From contig DDWZ01000029.1 in the NCBI GenBank assembly GCA_002347095.1, positions 62,001 to 126,000 of the forward strand: 64,000 bases of DNA, in the 5' to 3' direction. Position numbers and translations under genes: made by a program. Every line of letters starts with the position of its first letter. Within the stretch, counting starts at the first letter, position 1. Under the pieces are notes generated by a model. The model saw only the letters and a list, made by a program, of their open reading frames with translations, had not been told where the DNA came from and did not search any database. Positions 1 to 8,037 of the stretch are shown here, in pieces. The stretch comes from Desulfobulbaceae bacterium UBA2273. Its GTDB lineage: Bacteria; Desulfobacterota; Desulfobulbia; Desulfobulbales; Desulfurivibrionaceae.

Positions 1-212
1 AGGTAGGAATCGTGGGAGGCGACCGGAATACCAGGAGTTTGCCGCCGCCTGGCCTTGAAGGCCTCAATCTCGACAAGATTCGGCGTCTTGGGCTGCCATT
101 GCCGCTGGTTGGCGGTGAAAATCTGCAACGCCTGGCCTTCCACCTGGGCCAACCGGTCGAAGGCCAGGGCTATCCCGCCGCTGATGGACATGTGGGCACC
201 GAATCGGGGCAC
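1..212 (-). CDS. nfo: Endonuclease IV (AP endonuclease), N-terminal part, cut by window edge
   Basis: Endonuclease IV cleaves DNA 5' of abasic sites in base excision repair, using a metal-dependent TIM barrel. Only the first ~70 codons are in the window, and the gene runs off the left edge. The frame reads FGAHMSISGG near the N-terminus, then ALQIFTANQRQWQ, then GIPVASHDSYL; all three match the start of the Nfo family. I place the start at a GTG (210-212) because GGAGG lies about 8 bases upstream and the family begins just before the GAH motif. The reading frame is too short on this side to show the metal-binding histidines beyond the first. A second copy of the GIPVASHDS segment lies at about 4.3 kb. 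Confidence 0.85.
   Translation of the reverse strand, partial: MPRFGAHMSISGGIALAFDRLAQVEGQALQIFTANQRQWQPKTPNLVEIEAFKARRRQTPGIPVASHDSY
5..36. repeat. 32-bp direct repeat, copy 1 (inside nfo)
   Basis: Positions 5-36 are identical to 4296-4327. Here the repeat is part of the intact nfo reading frame on the minus strand. Confidence 0.9.
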
Positions 213-283
213 GGCTCATTCCTCCATTCCGTGAAAACGGGGCGCGGCTCACGGGATATATGCTGGGTCGTCACGGAACAACT

Positions 284-317
284 GAAAAAAAGCCCTTGCC
301 TCGCGGCAAGGGCTTTG
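284..317 (-). terminator. Rho-independent terminator of the chemoreceptor gene
   Basis: Read on the minus strand, the stem AAGCCCTTGCC / GGCAAGGGCTT closes a 4-base loop and is followed by a run of T. It begins about 25 bases after the stop codon of the chemoreceptor gene. Confidence 0.85.
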
Positions 318-341
318 GCGAAAAAACCAACCCAGCGTCCC

Positions 342-2306
342 TTAAAAATCCTCGAATTCATCATCCGTTTCCTTCCGCGGGGGAAGGGCCTTGACGGAAG
401 AAGGTTTATTTGCCGGCGCCGGTGCGGGTTTCGCCTCTGCACGGTCAAGCAGTTTTTGTTTGTTGGGCGGCCGCGGCAAGGAGGCCGTCGGCCTTCCTTC
501 TCCCCTTCCTGCGGATTGAAGACTCTCCTCTCCGGAAACCAGGGCGGCAAGGCCACCGACAATCTCCTGCACGCGGCCTGCCTGTGCACTCAGCACTTCG
601 GAAGAAGAGGCGGATTCCTCGGCGCTGGCGGCATTTTGTTGGGTGACGGAGTCGATATGCCCGATTGCCTTGTTGATTTGGTTGATGCCATGGGCCTGTT
701 CTTTCGAGGCCGAGGCAATTTCGCTGATCAAAAGGTTGATGCGGCCAGAAGCCTCGGAAACCTCGGCAAAGGATTGATTGGTTTTGGAAACGAGTCCCGA
801 TCCCGTCTGGACCTTGTCAACAGTCCCTTCGATGAGGGTGGCGGTATTTTTTGCTGCTTCCGCCGCGCGCATGGCGAGATTTCTTACCTCGTCCGCAACA
901 ACGGCGAACCCGGCCCCGGCCTCGCCGGCCCGTGCCGCTTCCACCGCCGCATTAAGCGCCAGGAGATTGGTTTGGAAGGCAATTTCGTCGATGGTTTTGA
1001 TGATCTTGGATGTCTGCTCGCTGGCCTTGGAGATTTCCTGCATGGAACCGGTAAGACGCTGCATGGATTCCCCGGCCTCGGTGATGGTCCGGCTGGCCTC
1101 CTTCATCAGGGTTTCCGTCTGGCTGGCGTTGTCTGAATTGCGGAGGGTCATCGAGGCCATTTCTTCAAGGGATGAGGAGGTTTCCTCCAGCGAGGCAGCC
1201 TGCTCTGAAGCGCCTTCGGCCAGTTGATGGCTGGTGCTGTTGATCTCCTGGGCGGCGGAGAGCATGTTGCCTCCGGCCTCGCCCAAGGTGTCGATGGTTT
1301 GATTGAGACGGCGGGTGATTGTGCCCGAGGAGAAAAAGAGCAGCACCGAGAGCAGCGCCACCAGGGCAATCCCGCCGAGGGTTAAGCCCCATTGCAGATA
1401 GCGGATCTTATTGACCAGGGAGCTGGCGTCCCGGACATACACCAGAACCCCCTTGGTTTCGTTGGCGAAATCGAGAATGGGCATGGCGGTTATGAGCCGT
1501 CCGCCGTTTTCCTCCATGCTGATTTCCGTTTTCGCGTTTTGGAGTATTTTTTCCGTGATAAACGGGTCGGTTTCGGTGGCGGCGGAACTGAATATCCTTG
1601 CCATGTCGCCCACAATGGGGGGATTCATCTCCTTGGCTTTTTTCGCGAATTCCAATTGGGAGGAAAGCAGGTAAATGGCCACATTGTCTGTCTCAAGGGC
1701 CTTGGAGGTTTCAAACACCTTGCCCATGGGCATCAAGCCTTCCACGGAGCCGAGATGTTCGCCGTTGGGACCGGTAATCGGAATGACGCCGCGGATGGCA
1801 AACCCCTGGTCGCCCACTTCGAGGCCGGAGACCTGGGTTTTTTCGTTGTTGGCCTTGAGAATGGTCTTGCGGAAGGCGGAAAGATCATCGCCGCCGTCCC
1901 GGTCGCCTGGCTTGCGCCAGATGCGGAGAAAGCTCTTGGCCGGGGGGAGGTGAAAATGAATTTCCACGGTCTTGAGACCGAGGGTTTTGGCGAGTTCGGC
2001 ATGGATGGGGTCAAAACTTTTGCGCAGCATCCCACGGCCTTCGGTCTCATTGCCTTGCCGGGCCAGCGCATAGGCCTCCTGCACGCCGGGAACCTGGGCG
2101 GAGAAGCCCGCTAAAACAAGGGACTGCTTCTTGAGGCTTTCAAGGCTTTTTTCCGTGAGTCCTGCCTGGCTTTTGGCAAGGGTCTGCAACTCGGCTTGCC
2201 ACATGGTGTTCACCACCCACAAGGACACCGCCACCAATGATGTGATGGCCGCAGCCACCAGCGCCAGCGGGATACCCATTACCCTTGTCCGAAGCGAGAG
2301 TTTCAT
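342..2306 (-). CDS. Methyl-accepting chemotaxis protein with periplasmic Cache sensor
   Basis: This is an inner-membrane chemoreceptor of 654 residues that would signal to CheW/CheA. The order is: a short cytoplasmic start, a membrane segment at residues ~10-36, a periplasmic sensor to ~280, a second membrane segment at ~283-308, a HAMP-like linker, and a long helical signalling domain. The sensor contains [14 protein letters not shown], which resembles double-Cache (dCache_3) domains. The hairpin tip [18 protein letters not shown] and the following [13 protein letters not shown] are the diagnostic MCP core. The tail is proline- and charge-rich and has no NWETF-type CheR tether. The start at 2306 follows AAGGAG at good spacing; an in-frame upstream ATG at 2375 lacks such a site. 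The ligand is unknown. Confidence 0.92.
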   Translation of the reverse strand: MKLSLRTRVMGIPLALVAAAITSLVAVSLWVVNTMWQAELQTLAKSQAGLTEKSLESLKKQSLVLAGFSAQVPGVQEAYALARQGNETEGRGMLRKSFDPIHAELAKTLGLKTVEIHFHLPPAKSFLRIWRKPGDRDGGDDLSAFRKTILKANNEKTQVSGLEVGDQGFAIRGVIPITGPNGEHLGSVEGLMPMGKVFETSKALETDNVAIYLLSSQLEFAKKAKEMNPPIVGDMARIFSSAATETDPFITEKILQNAKTEISMEENGGRLITAMPILDFANETKGVLVYVRDASSLVNKIRYLQWGLTLGGIALVALLSVLLFFSSGTITRRLNQTIDTLGEAGGNMLSAAQEINSTSHQLAEGASEQAASLEETSSSLEEMASMTLRNSDNASQTETLMKEASRTITEAGESMQRLTGSMQEISKASEQTSKIIKTIDEIAFQTNLLALNAAVEAARAGEAGAGFAVVADEVRNLAMRAAEAAKNTATLIEGTVDKVQTGSGLVSKTNQSFAEVSEASGRINLLISEIASASKEQAHGINQINKAIGHIDSVTQQNAASAEESASSSEVLSAQAGRVQEIVGGLAALVSGEESLQSAGRGEGRPTASLPRPPNKQKLLDRAEAKPAPAPANKPSSVKALPPRKETDDEFEDF

Positions 2307-2825
2307 GGTGTTCAACTCCTTTCCTTGGAAAATCGGGTTGTTTGTCTTGATGGAATCCGAACAGTATCTAAACAATCGTTGAAAAAAAAAGAGAAGTCAA
2401 AATAAAACGTCACGCTTCTCCTGCAGTTACCGGAGTTGAAGGGGGCGCAGGGAGAGTTTCCAGGAAGGGAAGCAGCACGAAGGAAAGCGCAGCGCAGCAT
2501 TTCCGGTTCAATCATTGATGCGGAGATCGTTGCCGCTGGCAGGCGCTACCGCTTCTGCCGGAGGTTGGCGGCGATGATCGTGGTCCGCTGTGTGATGCTT
2601 GTTCGGATTGGGGGAGGACGGAGTGATCCGGGCGGGAGGACGAGGGGCAGGACCTTCCTGTGGGGAGGGGAAAGAGGGGCAGGCGCGGCATTCGGACATT
2701 CGATGTTTTCCCGTCCGGCAGGATGAAAATCCCCCGGCGGGAAAATGGACGAACCACCACCTGCCCCCATGCTTTCAGGCCCGATGTGTTTTCGGTATTG
2801 TGCCTCAAGCTACAACAGGGGGCGT
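2307..2825. other. Intergenic region, no gene seen
   Basis: About 520 bases lie between the chemoreceptor start and the TusA gene end. Short open frames on both strands have no plausible ribosome site or recognisable product. GGGG-GCGTCTA-CCCC followed by T's near 2817-2838 could act as a weak terminator on the plus strand. I see nothing else. Confidence 0.5.
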
Positions 2826-3068
2826 CTACCCCTTTTTGATATAAAAAGTGAAAACCCCTTCATTTTCCTTGTTGCCTAAAAATTCATGGCCGCAGCGCGC
2901 ACACCAGTTGGGGAGGTCATTTTTGGATCCGGGGTCGGTGCCGTGAACTTCCAGAATCTGGCCCGAACCGATGGACTCAATGGCCTTTTTGGTTTTAAGC
3001 AGCGGCATAGGGCAACACATGCCCTTCACATCAAGGGTTTGGTCCGGTTTAACGATGGTGAAATCCAT
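2826..3068 (-). CDS. TusA/YeeD-family sulfur carrier or sulfurtransferase
   Basis: This 80-residue cytosolic protein belongs to the TusA family, whose members carry persulfide sulfur on a conserved cysteine. The signature GMCCPMPLLKTKKAI (CPxP motif, Cys18/Cys19) is intact. After the usual fold the sequence adds a short NWCARCGHEFLG segment with two further cysteines. The start at 3068 is preceded by GAGGAGG at ideal spacing; the in-frame start upstream at 3122 lacks one. The gene lies about 95 bases downstream of a 12-haem cytochrome gene on the same strand, so the two may be cotranscribed. In sulfur-metabolising bacteria TusA-like proteins shuttle sulfur in dissimilatory pathways. Which role applies here is inference. 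Confidence 0.88.
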   Translation of the reverse strand: MDFTIVKPDQTLDVKGMCCPMPLLKTKKAIESIGSGQILEVHGTDPGSKNDLPNWCARCGHEFLGNKENEGVFTFYIKKG

Positions 3069-3164
3069 GCATTCCTCCTCTGAAGATTGTATTAAAACCC
3101 CTCTACTGGCAAGACCACCCATGCGGGGCAGGTTTCAATCATGCCCCGCATGGGTGACGAATTA

Positions 3165-3965
3165 TTATTTGTGCAGGTCATGGGCTGTCCCATGGCATTG
3201 ACTGCACTGCGGGAAAGTCTGGTGCATGGCCGCGGCGTGCGGTTTTGCGCCATGGCAGCCCTGGCATTGCGGGATCATCCTATGCTTCTCCTGATGACAG
3301 GTGGCGCATTCCAGCTTGGCATGCTTGGCCGTGCTCTTTTTGAGTGTTTCATAGGCCGCGGCATGGCAGCCCGCGCAATTCTTGGAGGATATATCTGCCG
3401 GGTAGGTGACGTTTTTCGGCATGTGGGCCTTGTGGCAGGTAAGGCAATCTTTCTGCACCTGCCCTTCGGCATGGGGCGAATGGCAGTCGGTGCAGTTGGG
3501 GATAAGGCCGTGCCGTTCCCGGTGGCAGGTGGAGCAGGCCACGGCGGTGTGCTTGCTGACCTCCTGCTGCAACTCGGTCATTTGCTTGCTATGACAACTC
3601 AGGCACGGCTCGGTAATTCCCGAGGGAATCGTCACCACCAGCGGAGTATGCGGGTTGCTGTGGCAGCCGACACACCCTTGCAACTTGAAGTGGGGGGTAT
3701 CGGCATGGCAGGTACTGCATTTCGGGATGATATCCTTTGATTTGGGAGGATGGCTGACATGGCAGTCCACGCAACTTACTTTTTCCTTGTGCGCTCCCCC
3801 GGCCTTGGCAATATCCAGGGGCGCCTGGTCATGGCATTTTATGCAGTCTCCGGGAAGGAGTTCACTTCCCGCAGCAATGGCCTGCGTCCATGCCGCCGTG
3901 GTCAGGAACAGCCCCCCGGCAAGTAGTCCCGCCCAACGTCGTCCACCGTTTTCTAATCGCATCAT
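3165..3965 (-). CDS. Dodecahaem (12 x CXXCH) periplasmic c-type cytochrome
   Basis: The 266-residue protein has a signal peptide (cleavage near AIAAG) followed by twelve CXXCH haem-attachment motifs: CIKCH, CVDCH, CSTCH, CVGCH, CLSCH, CSTCH, CTDCH, CLTCH, CAGCH, CATCH, CQGCH and CSQCH. It is therefore an electron-transfer protein of the periplasm or outer surface. Motifs spaced 15-25 residues apart and many additional histidines fit bis-His ligation as in cytochrome c3/c7-type chains. No transmembrane anchor follows the signal peptide. The gene could start at either of two adjacent ATGs; the first follows AGAGG. The partner is unknown. The gene is upstream of a TusA gene, which suggests but does not prove a link to sulfur or extracellular electron transfer. 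Confidence 0.9.
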   Translation of the reverse strand: MMRLENGGRRWAGLLAGGLFLTTAAWTQAIAAGSELLPGDCIKCHDQAPLDIAKAGGAHKEKVSCVDCHVSHPPKSKDIIPKCSTCHADTPHFKLQGCVGCHSNPHTPLVVTIPSGITEPCLSCHSKQMTELQQEVSKHTAVACSTCHRERHGLIPNCTDCHSPHAEGQVQKDCLTCHKAHMPKNVTYPADISSKNCAGCHAAAYETLKKSTAKHAKLECATCHQEKHRMIPQCQGCHGAKPHAAAMHQTFPQCSQCHGTAHDLHK

Positions 3966-4263
3966 TTCTATGTGTGCCTCTTGAAAAAAAAATTCAGTGT
4001 GATTGTTCCTGTCTCCGGAAACAAAACCTCAACTCTCCCCCTGTCGCTCAGCAATTCCCATGCCATTGCAATCGCCGGGGAGATTGTTCGCACAACCCCG
4101 CGCCAACCGCGGCTGTTGGCGAGAGGTGGTCCGCCGGCCGCCCGTGGAGCTGGATTCCGTCCCATCAAAAAATGACCGGTTTCGCGTCAGAAACTGTTGA
4201 GCGGAGAGAAACGGAAGGGGCGCGACAGATAAGGAGAATGGGAAGAATGGAAGAAGCCGTTGT

Positions 4264-4345
4264 TTCCGGATTGGGCGAGGCGAGGTTGATCAGGAAGGAA
4301 TCGTGGGAGGCGACCGGAATACCAGGAATGTGTCGCCGGTTGGTC
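4264..4345 (-). pseudogene. Fragment of endonuclease IV coding sequence (nfo relic)
   Basis: On the minus strand this stretch encodes RRHIPGIPVASHDSF followed by LINLASPNP. It corresponds to the HDSYLINL region of endonuclease IV. The frame is closed by a TAG just upstream (about 4355) and a TGA at about 4170, so only a fragment of roughly 25 recognisable codons survives. A 32-base core is identical to the true nfo gene at the left edge, with one F-for-Y difference just beyond. It sits in the otherwise empty region between the cytochrome and methyltransferase genes. Confidence 0.75.
4296..4327. repeat. 32-bp direct repeat, copy 2 (nfo relic)
   Basis: Identical to positions 5-36. The surrounding sequence diverges quickly on the right side but keeps nfo-like coding sense on the left. 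Confidence 0.9.
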
Positions 4346-4391
4346 CTTCGCCTGGGCTAAGCCGGGAAAGGGGGACAGGGTTTGGTGTATA

Positions 4392-4940
4392 TCATTGCTT
4401 TGCAAACAGAGCCGCATGGCTCAAGGAGATGAGAGGCGAACCAAGATGTTTGAACCCTGCTTCATGGGCGATGCGCAGCGTTTTTTGGAATTCACCTCCG
4501 GTGACATGGAGCTTGGGCTCGGCCAGGAGGAGCTTGCCCGATTTTTTGAGGATCGCCTGGACCTGCGTGAGAAAGTTGAATTCATCCGGAGTTTCGTGCG
4601 CCATCCAGAACGCCAGGGCGAAATCAACTTCGTCGTGGTGGCAGATAGTGCTCGCATCGCAGAGCAAGGGGGTGATGCGGCTGGCGACCCCTGCTTTTGC
4701 GGCCCGCTGCATCAGGGTATCCAGCATCTGCTGTTGCAGATCAACGGAGAGCACCTTTCCGCTTTCGCCAACCATCCTGGCCATGGAGATGGAGAAATAC
4801 CCCATGCCGCAGCCGAGGTCGATGGCTGTCATCCCTTCCTTGAGATACGGGGCAAACATCTCCTCCGGCCTGTGAAAGATCCGCCGCAACGGATTGTCAA
4901 AGGCATAGGCCATCCACCAGGGGCACACATGTTTTGCCAT
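4392..4940 (-). CDS. Class I SAM-dependent methyltransferase, substrate unknown
   Basis: A 182-residue cytosolic methyltransferase of the Rossmann type. Motif I (AIDLGCGMGYFS, about residues 39-50) binds SAM, the acidic motif II follows in VLSVDLQQQM, and ILKKSGKLLLAEPK is the usual post-motif strand. The N-terminus (HVCPWWMAYAFDNPLRRIFH) resembles small arsenite- or UbiE-like methyltransferases of anaerobes. I chose the ATG at 4940 because an alternative start 30 bases upstream would overlap the neighbouring gene's stop. It lies 16 bases downstream of the DUF4197 gene and is probably cotranscribed with it. The substrate cannot be told from sequence. Confidence 0.8.
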   Translation of the reverse strand: MAKHVCPWWMAYAFDNPLRRIFHRPEEMFAPYLKEGMTAIDLGCGMGYFSISMARMVGESGKVLSVDLQQQMLDTLMQRAAKAGVASRITPLLCDASTICHHDEVDFALAFWMAHETPDEFNFLTQVQAILKKSGKLLLAEPKLHVTGGEFQKTLRIAHEAGFKHLGSPLISLSHAALFAKQ

Positions 4941-4956
4941 GGGGAAATCCCTGCTT

Positions 4957-5712
4957 CTATTTGGCGCCAAAAACCTTTTTTAATAAGGCAGTCGTCTGTT
5001 TTGCCGGGTCGTTGCGAATACCGGCCTCTTCCTTGGCGATATAAAAGAATATCCCGTCCATCGCTTTTTGGAGGACATGGCCGGTCAGATTGGCTTTCAC
5101 ATCCGGGACAAAGGGCAAGGCTTTATATTGGCCCATAACTGTATCGTACGCTTGGATTGCCCCCACCTGGGACAGGCTTTTTTCAACGATGGGCAACATT
5201 TCCTTTTGTAAAGCGGGGGTCATCTTGCCCTGGAAATAGCGGGTGGCGGAATCTTCCGGGCCGGCATAAATTTTCTTCACATCCCCAAAGCTCATCTCCT
5301 TGATGGCCTGTAGAAAAAGCGCCTTGGCTTTCGGCGTTGCCGCCTCTGCCGCCCGGTTCAACTTGAGTTCGAGATCGTCAACCGATTGCGACATCCCAAC
5401 CGTGGCGAGCATCTTTTTCACCGTTTGCAATTCGCCGGGCAGCGGGATGTGGATGGCTGGGTCGGCATTAAAACCATCCGTGGCGCCCAGCTTGCCAACG
5501 ACATTTTGCGTGCCGATGCTCAAGGCTTTTTTGAAGGCGTCGCCAATCTCGGCGTTGCTGGGGTGCGCCCCTGTCGGTGCCCCGCTTCCCGCATTCAGGG
5601 TGTTTAAAACACCGGCCCCTTTCTCAAGCCATGAGCTTTCTGCCCGTGCTTGGCTTGGCGGGCAGGCGAAAACGATCAGTGCCAGGAAAACAATGGCTGC
5701 ATGTTTTTTCAT
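4957..5712 (-). CDS. DUF4197 family periplasmic/lipoprotein-like protein
   Basis: The 251-residue product begins with a signal peptide whose core ends in FACPPSQARAE; a lipoprotein-type cysteine is present but not in a strict lipobox. The mature part (DAFKKALSIGTQNVVGKLG, then a helical domain with KKIYAGPEDSATRYF) matches the DUF4197 family, which is found in many Gram-negative bacteria and has no assigned function. Family members are helical periplasmic proteins of about 220-250 residues, so this copy looks complete. It is the first gene of a likely two-gene unit with the downstream methyltransferase. Confidence 0.85.
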   Translation of the reverse strand: MKKHAAIVFLALIVFACPPSQARAESSWLEKGAGVLNTLNAGSGAPTGAHPSNAEIGDAFKKALSIGTQNVVGKLGATDGFNADPAIHIPLPGELQTVKKMLATVGMSQSVDDLELKLNRAAEAATPKAKALFLQAIKEMSFGDVKKIYAGPEDSATRYFQGKMTPALQKEMLPIVEKSLSQVGAIQAYDTVMGQYKALPFVPDVKANLTGHVLQKAMDGIFFYIAKEEAGIRNDPAKQTTALLKKVFGAK

Positions 5713-5759
5713 GTGCGTATCCTCAGAAGGTTAATGGAGCCGGTCCCTTTGTGCGTGGA

Positions 5760-6446
5760 TTATTTCTTTTCTGAAACCAACACCTCCAGGCGTAAGTTCT
5801 CCATGATTGTCAGGCACTTATCGTTATTTTTCACGTCGAGGTTTTCATCCGGGCCTACAAAAAAGAAGCCATGATTGGGGCGAGCGCCGGACATCCAATC
5901 CCGGACGGTCGAACTGACATTGATGTTTCCCGTTGGCCAGTCAACATTCAAGTTCTCGCCTTGAGTTGTTGTGTTCGTTTGCCAGGGCTCAAGGGCAATA
6001 AAAACTTTTGCCACGCAGGTGCCTTCATTTGAGGCGGTATCCCCGTAACTCTTTTGTGTCGAAGAATCCCATTTGAGATTCGCGGAGCCAATGCCTTTTC
6101 CTTGTAGCGCTGACAAATTAAAACCCACATAGCCTCTGTATGCGCAGTTTGCATATTCCCAGCATCGGCAAGGCTCGGTGCCGTGGTCATAGTTGTGGGA
6201 AAAGCCGACTATCGTTGAATCGTCCGCTGGCAATTGCACGGTGCAACTGGTTCCCATGGTTGCGAAACAGGCGCTGGGGCAGGGGATGCCTATGGGAGAT
6301 GCCGGCATGGTTGCGTGGCCCGATTTGGACGTGGGAAAATAAAATCTCTTAGAGTCAGGTTTGATGGTTACGGTTTCCAGGACGCATCCAGACACAGTTA
6401 CTGCGAGGATGCTCAATGCGGTGGAAATTGCGATCGATTTTTTCAT
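5760..6446 (-). CDS. Cysteine-rich lipoprotein with DNRLRE-like domain
   Basis: A 228-residue exported protein. The N-terminus is a lipoprotein signal ending in VTVSGC (lipobox), so it is probably anchored to a membrane by its first mature cysteine. Eight further cysteines follow (CPSAC, SC, PCRC, NC, TC, KC), suggesting disulfides in the periplasm or outside the cell. The C-terminal half (GYVGFNLSALQGKGI, then VSSTVRDWMSG and PNHGFFFVG) has the pattern of DNRLRE-type beta-sandwich domains seen in secreted proteins. This is a motif-level resemblance only. The start at 6446 follows AAGGAGGGGG; the open frame extends upstream without a better site. Function is unknown. Confidence 0.75.
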   Translation of the reverse strand: MKKSIAISTALSILAVTVSGCVLETVTIKPDSKRFYFPTSKSGHATMPASPIGIPCPSACFATMGTSCTVQLPADDSTIVGFSHNYDHGTEPCRCWEYANCAYRGYVGFNLSALQGKGIGSANLKWDSSTQKSYGDTASNEGTCVAKVFIALEPWQTNTTTQGENLNVDWPTGNINVSSTVRDWMSGARPNHGFFFVGPDENLDVKNNDKCLTIMENLRLEVLVSEKK

Positions 6447-6525
6447 GCCCCCTCCTTGTGCTAGTTCTTGATTTTTTAAGTCGGCCGCAAAGGAAAAAAC
6501 AAACCGGCCCCCTTTTTTCTCAGCC

Positions 6526-7626
6526 TCACACGGAAGCAGAAGGGGCATACGGCAGGTAATCCGTATATCCCTTTGCGCCCGGGGTATACCACAGCGACAT
6601 ATCCTCGGCAGGGTTGAGGGGGTAATTGTTCTTGAAGCGTTCGGGCAGGTCGGGGTTGGTGATAAAAGGGCGGCCAAAGGCGATCATGTCCGCGGTTCCT
6701 TCGGCTAATCGCTGCTCAGCCGCTTCCTTGGTGTAGCCGCAGTTGCCGATGATCCTGCCCTGGAAAAGCGGCCTGAATTCCGCCAGGGTCATGGGCTCGC
6801 CCTTGCCGTGAAAGCCAAAGGCCAGCCCGTCCATGACATGGAGATAGCCGAGGTTGAATGTGTTGAGTTCCTTGGCCGCGAACAGATACGTTTCCCGGAA
6901 GTCGTCGCTGCCCATATCGTTGAAAACCCCGTTGGGCGAGATGCGCGCGCCTACCTGCTCCGGGGCCCAGACCTCAAGCACCGCCTCGACCACCTCTTTA
7001 TAAAAACGGAAACGGTTTTCAAGGCTGCCGCCGTATTGGTCCGTGCGGAGATTGGTTTTCGGATCGAGGAATTGATTGATCAGATACCCGTTGGCCCCGT
7101 GCACCTCAACCCCGGAAAACCCTGCCTCCTTGGCATTGAGCGCGGCTTGGCGGTAATCAGCCACGATCGCCTTGATTTCCCCAACCGTCAGGGCGCGGGG
7201 AATTTCGTATTGCTTCTTGCCAAGCGGGGTGTGGATATAATCACCGTTGAGCTGCACCGCCGAGGCGGAAACCGGCAGCGCGCCAGCATGGAAATCGCTG
7301 TGCGACGCCCTGCCGCAATGCCAGAGCTGCAGAAACATGTGCGCGCCGGTGGGTTTGATCGTGCCGGTGACTTTCCGCCAGCCTGCAACCATCTCCTCGG
7401 TGTAGATGCCCGGTGTATCGTGCCAGCCGATGCCCTGCTCGGACACCACGGTGGCCTCGGTGATGAGCAGTCCGGCTGAGGAGCGCTGGTGATAATACTC
7501 GGCCATCAATGCATTGGGCACCCGCGCCGACCCGGCCCGGGATCTGGTCATGGGGGCCAGGGCGATTCTGTTTTTCAAGTGGAGATTTCCGATGGAGAGT
7601 GGTTCGAATAACCTGCTCGTTTTCAT
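6526..7626 (-). CDS. Old yellow enzyme family alkene reductase (NemA-like)
   Basis: A 366-residue FMN-dependent flavoprotein that would reduce activated C=C bonds or nitro compounds with NAD(P)H. The N-terminal KNRIALAPMTRSRA and the central VHGANGYLINQFLDPKTN, then TDQYGGSLENRFRF, are characteristic. The His and Asn that bind the substrate carbonyl (HGAN) and the catalytic Tyr (GY) are present. The late GNCGYTKEAAE and MIAFGRPFITNPDLP form the phosphate-binding end of the barrel. Length matches NemA-type enzymes. The start at 7626 follows AAGGAG; an upstream in-frame start lacks one. It is monocistronic by spacing, and the physiological substrate is unknown. Confidence 0.93.
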   Translation of the reverse strand: MKTSRLFEPLSIGNLHLKNRIALAPMTRSRAGSARVPNALMAEYYHQRSSAGLLITEATVVSEQGIGWHDTPGIYTEEMVAGWRKVTGTIKPTGAHMFLQLWHCGRASHSDFHAGALPVSASAVQLNGDYIHTPLGKKQYEIPRALTVGEIKAIVADYRQAALNAKEAGFSGVEVHGANGYLINQFLDPKTNLRTDQYGGSLENRFRFYKEVVEAVLEVWAPEQVGARISPNGVFNDMGSDDFRETYLFAAKELNTFNLGYLHVMDGLAFGFHGKGEPMTLAEFRPLFQGRIIGNCGYTKEAAEQRLAEGTADMIAFGRPFITNPDLPERFKNNYPLNPAEDMSLWYTPGAKGYTDYLPYAPSASV

Positions 7627-8037
7627 GGCATCTCCTTTTGTGAGCCTGCTTGCCTGGCGTCTCTGGGGCGCGAAGTTTACCTTTGGCTCTTGCGCAACGA
7701 TTGTAAGCAAATTTTTAATTCAGTTTACCACAGATGTTGACGCGCCATCCATCTCAGGGAAGAGGGGTGCGTCCTTTTGTCGCAACGAAAAAAGAACGAA
7801 GCGGTCCGGTATCTGGGAAAATTAGAAAAAAGGTTGTACCCAAAGCATTCCGGCTAGGTTAAAAAGTAGTTCGGGCGCGATTCGGTTTTTTTATAAGCCC
7901 CCCAAAAGACGATTTCTTCTCCCCTCCTCCATCTTTTGTTGTTTCCGCGAACGGCGCGGGGTTGCACTTGTGGTTCGGCGTGTGCTTCGTTACAATATAA
8001 GTGGTGGGATGCCGAGGGGGCAAACAGGCAGAGGCGC
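7627..8037. other. Divergent intergenic region
   Basis: About 410 bases separate the old yellow enzyme (minus) and the diguanylate cyclase (plus). The region must carry both promoters. Short open frames on either strand have no convincing start or homology, and I see no clear operator. Confidence 0.5.

Noticed and set aside
12..1136. Long plus-strand open frame across the chemoreceptor gene
   Set aside because: It is antisense to a well-conserved chemoreceptor and its product resembles no family.
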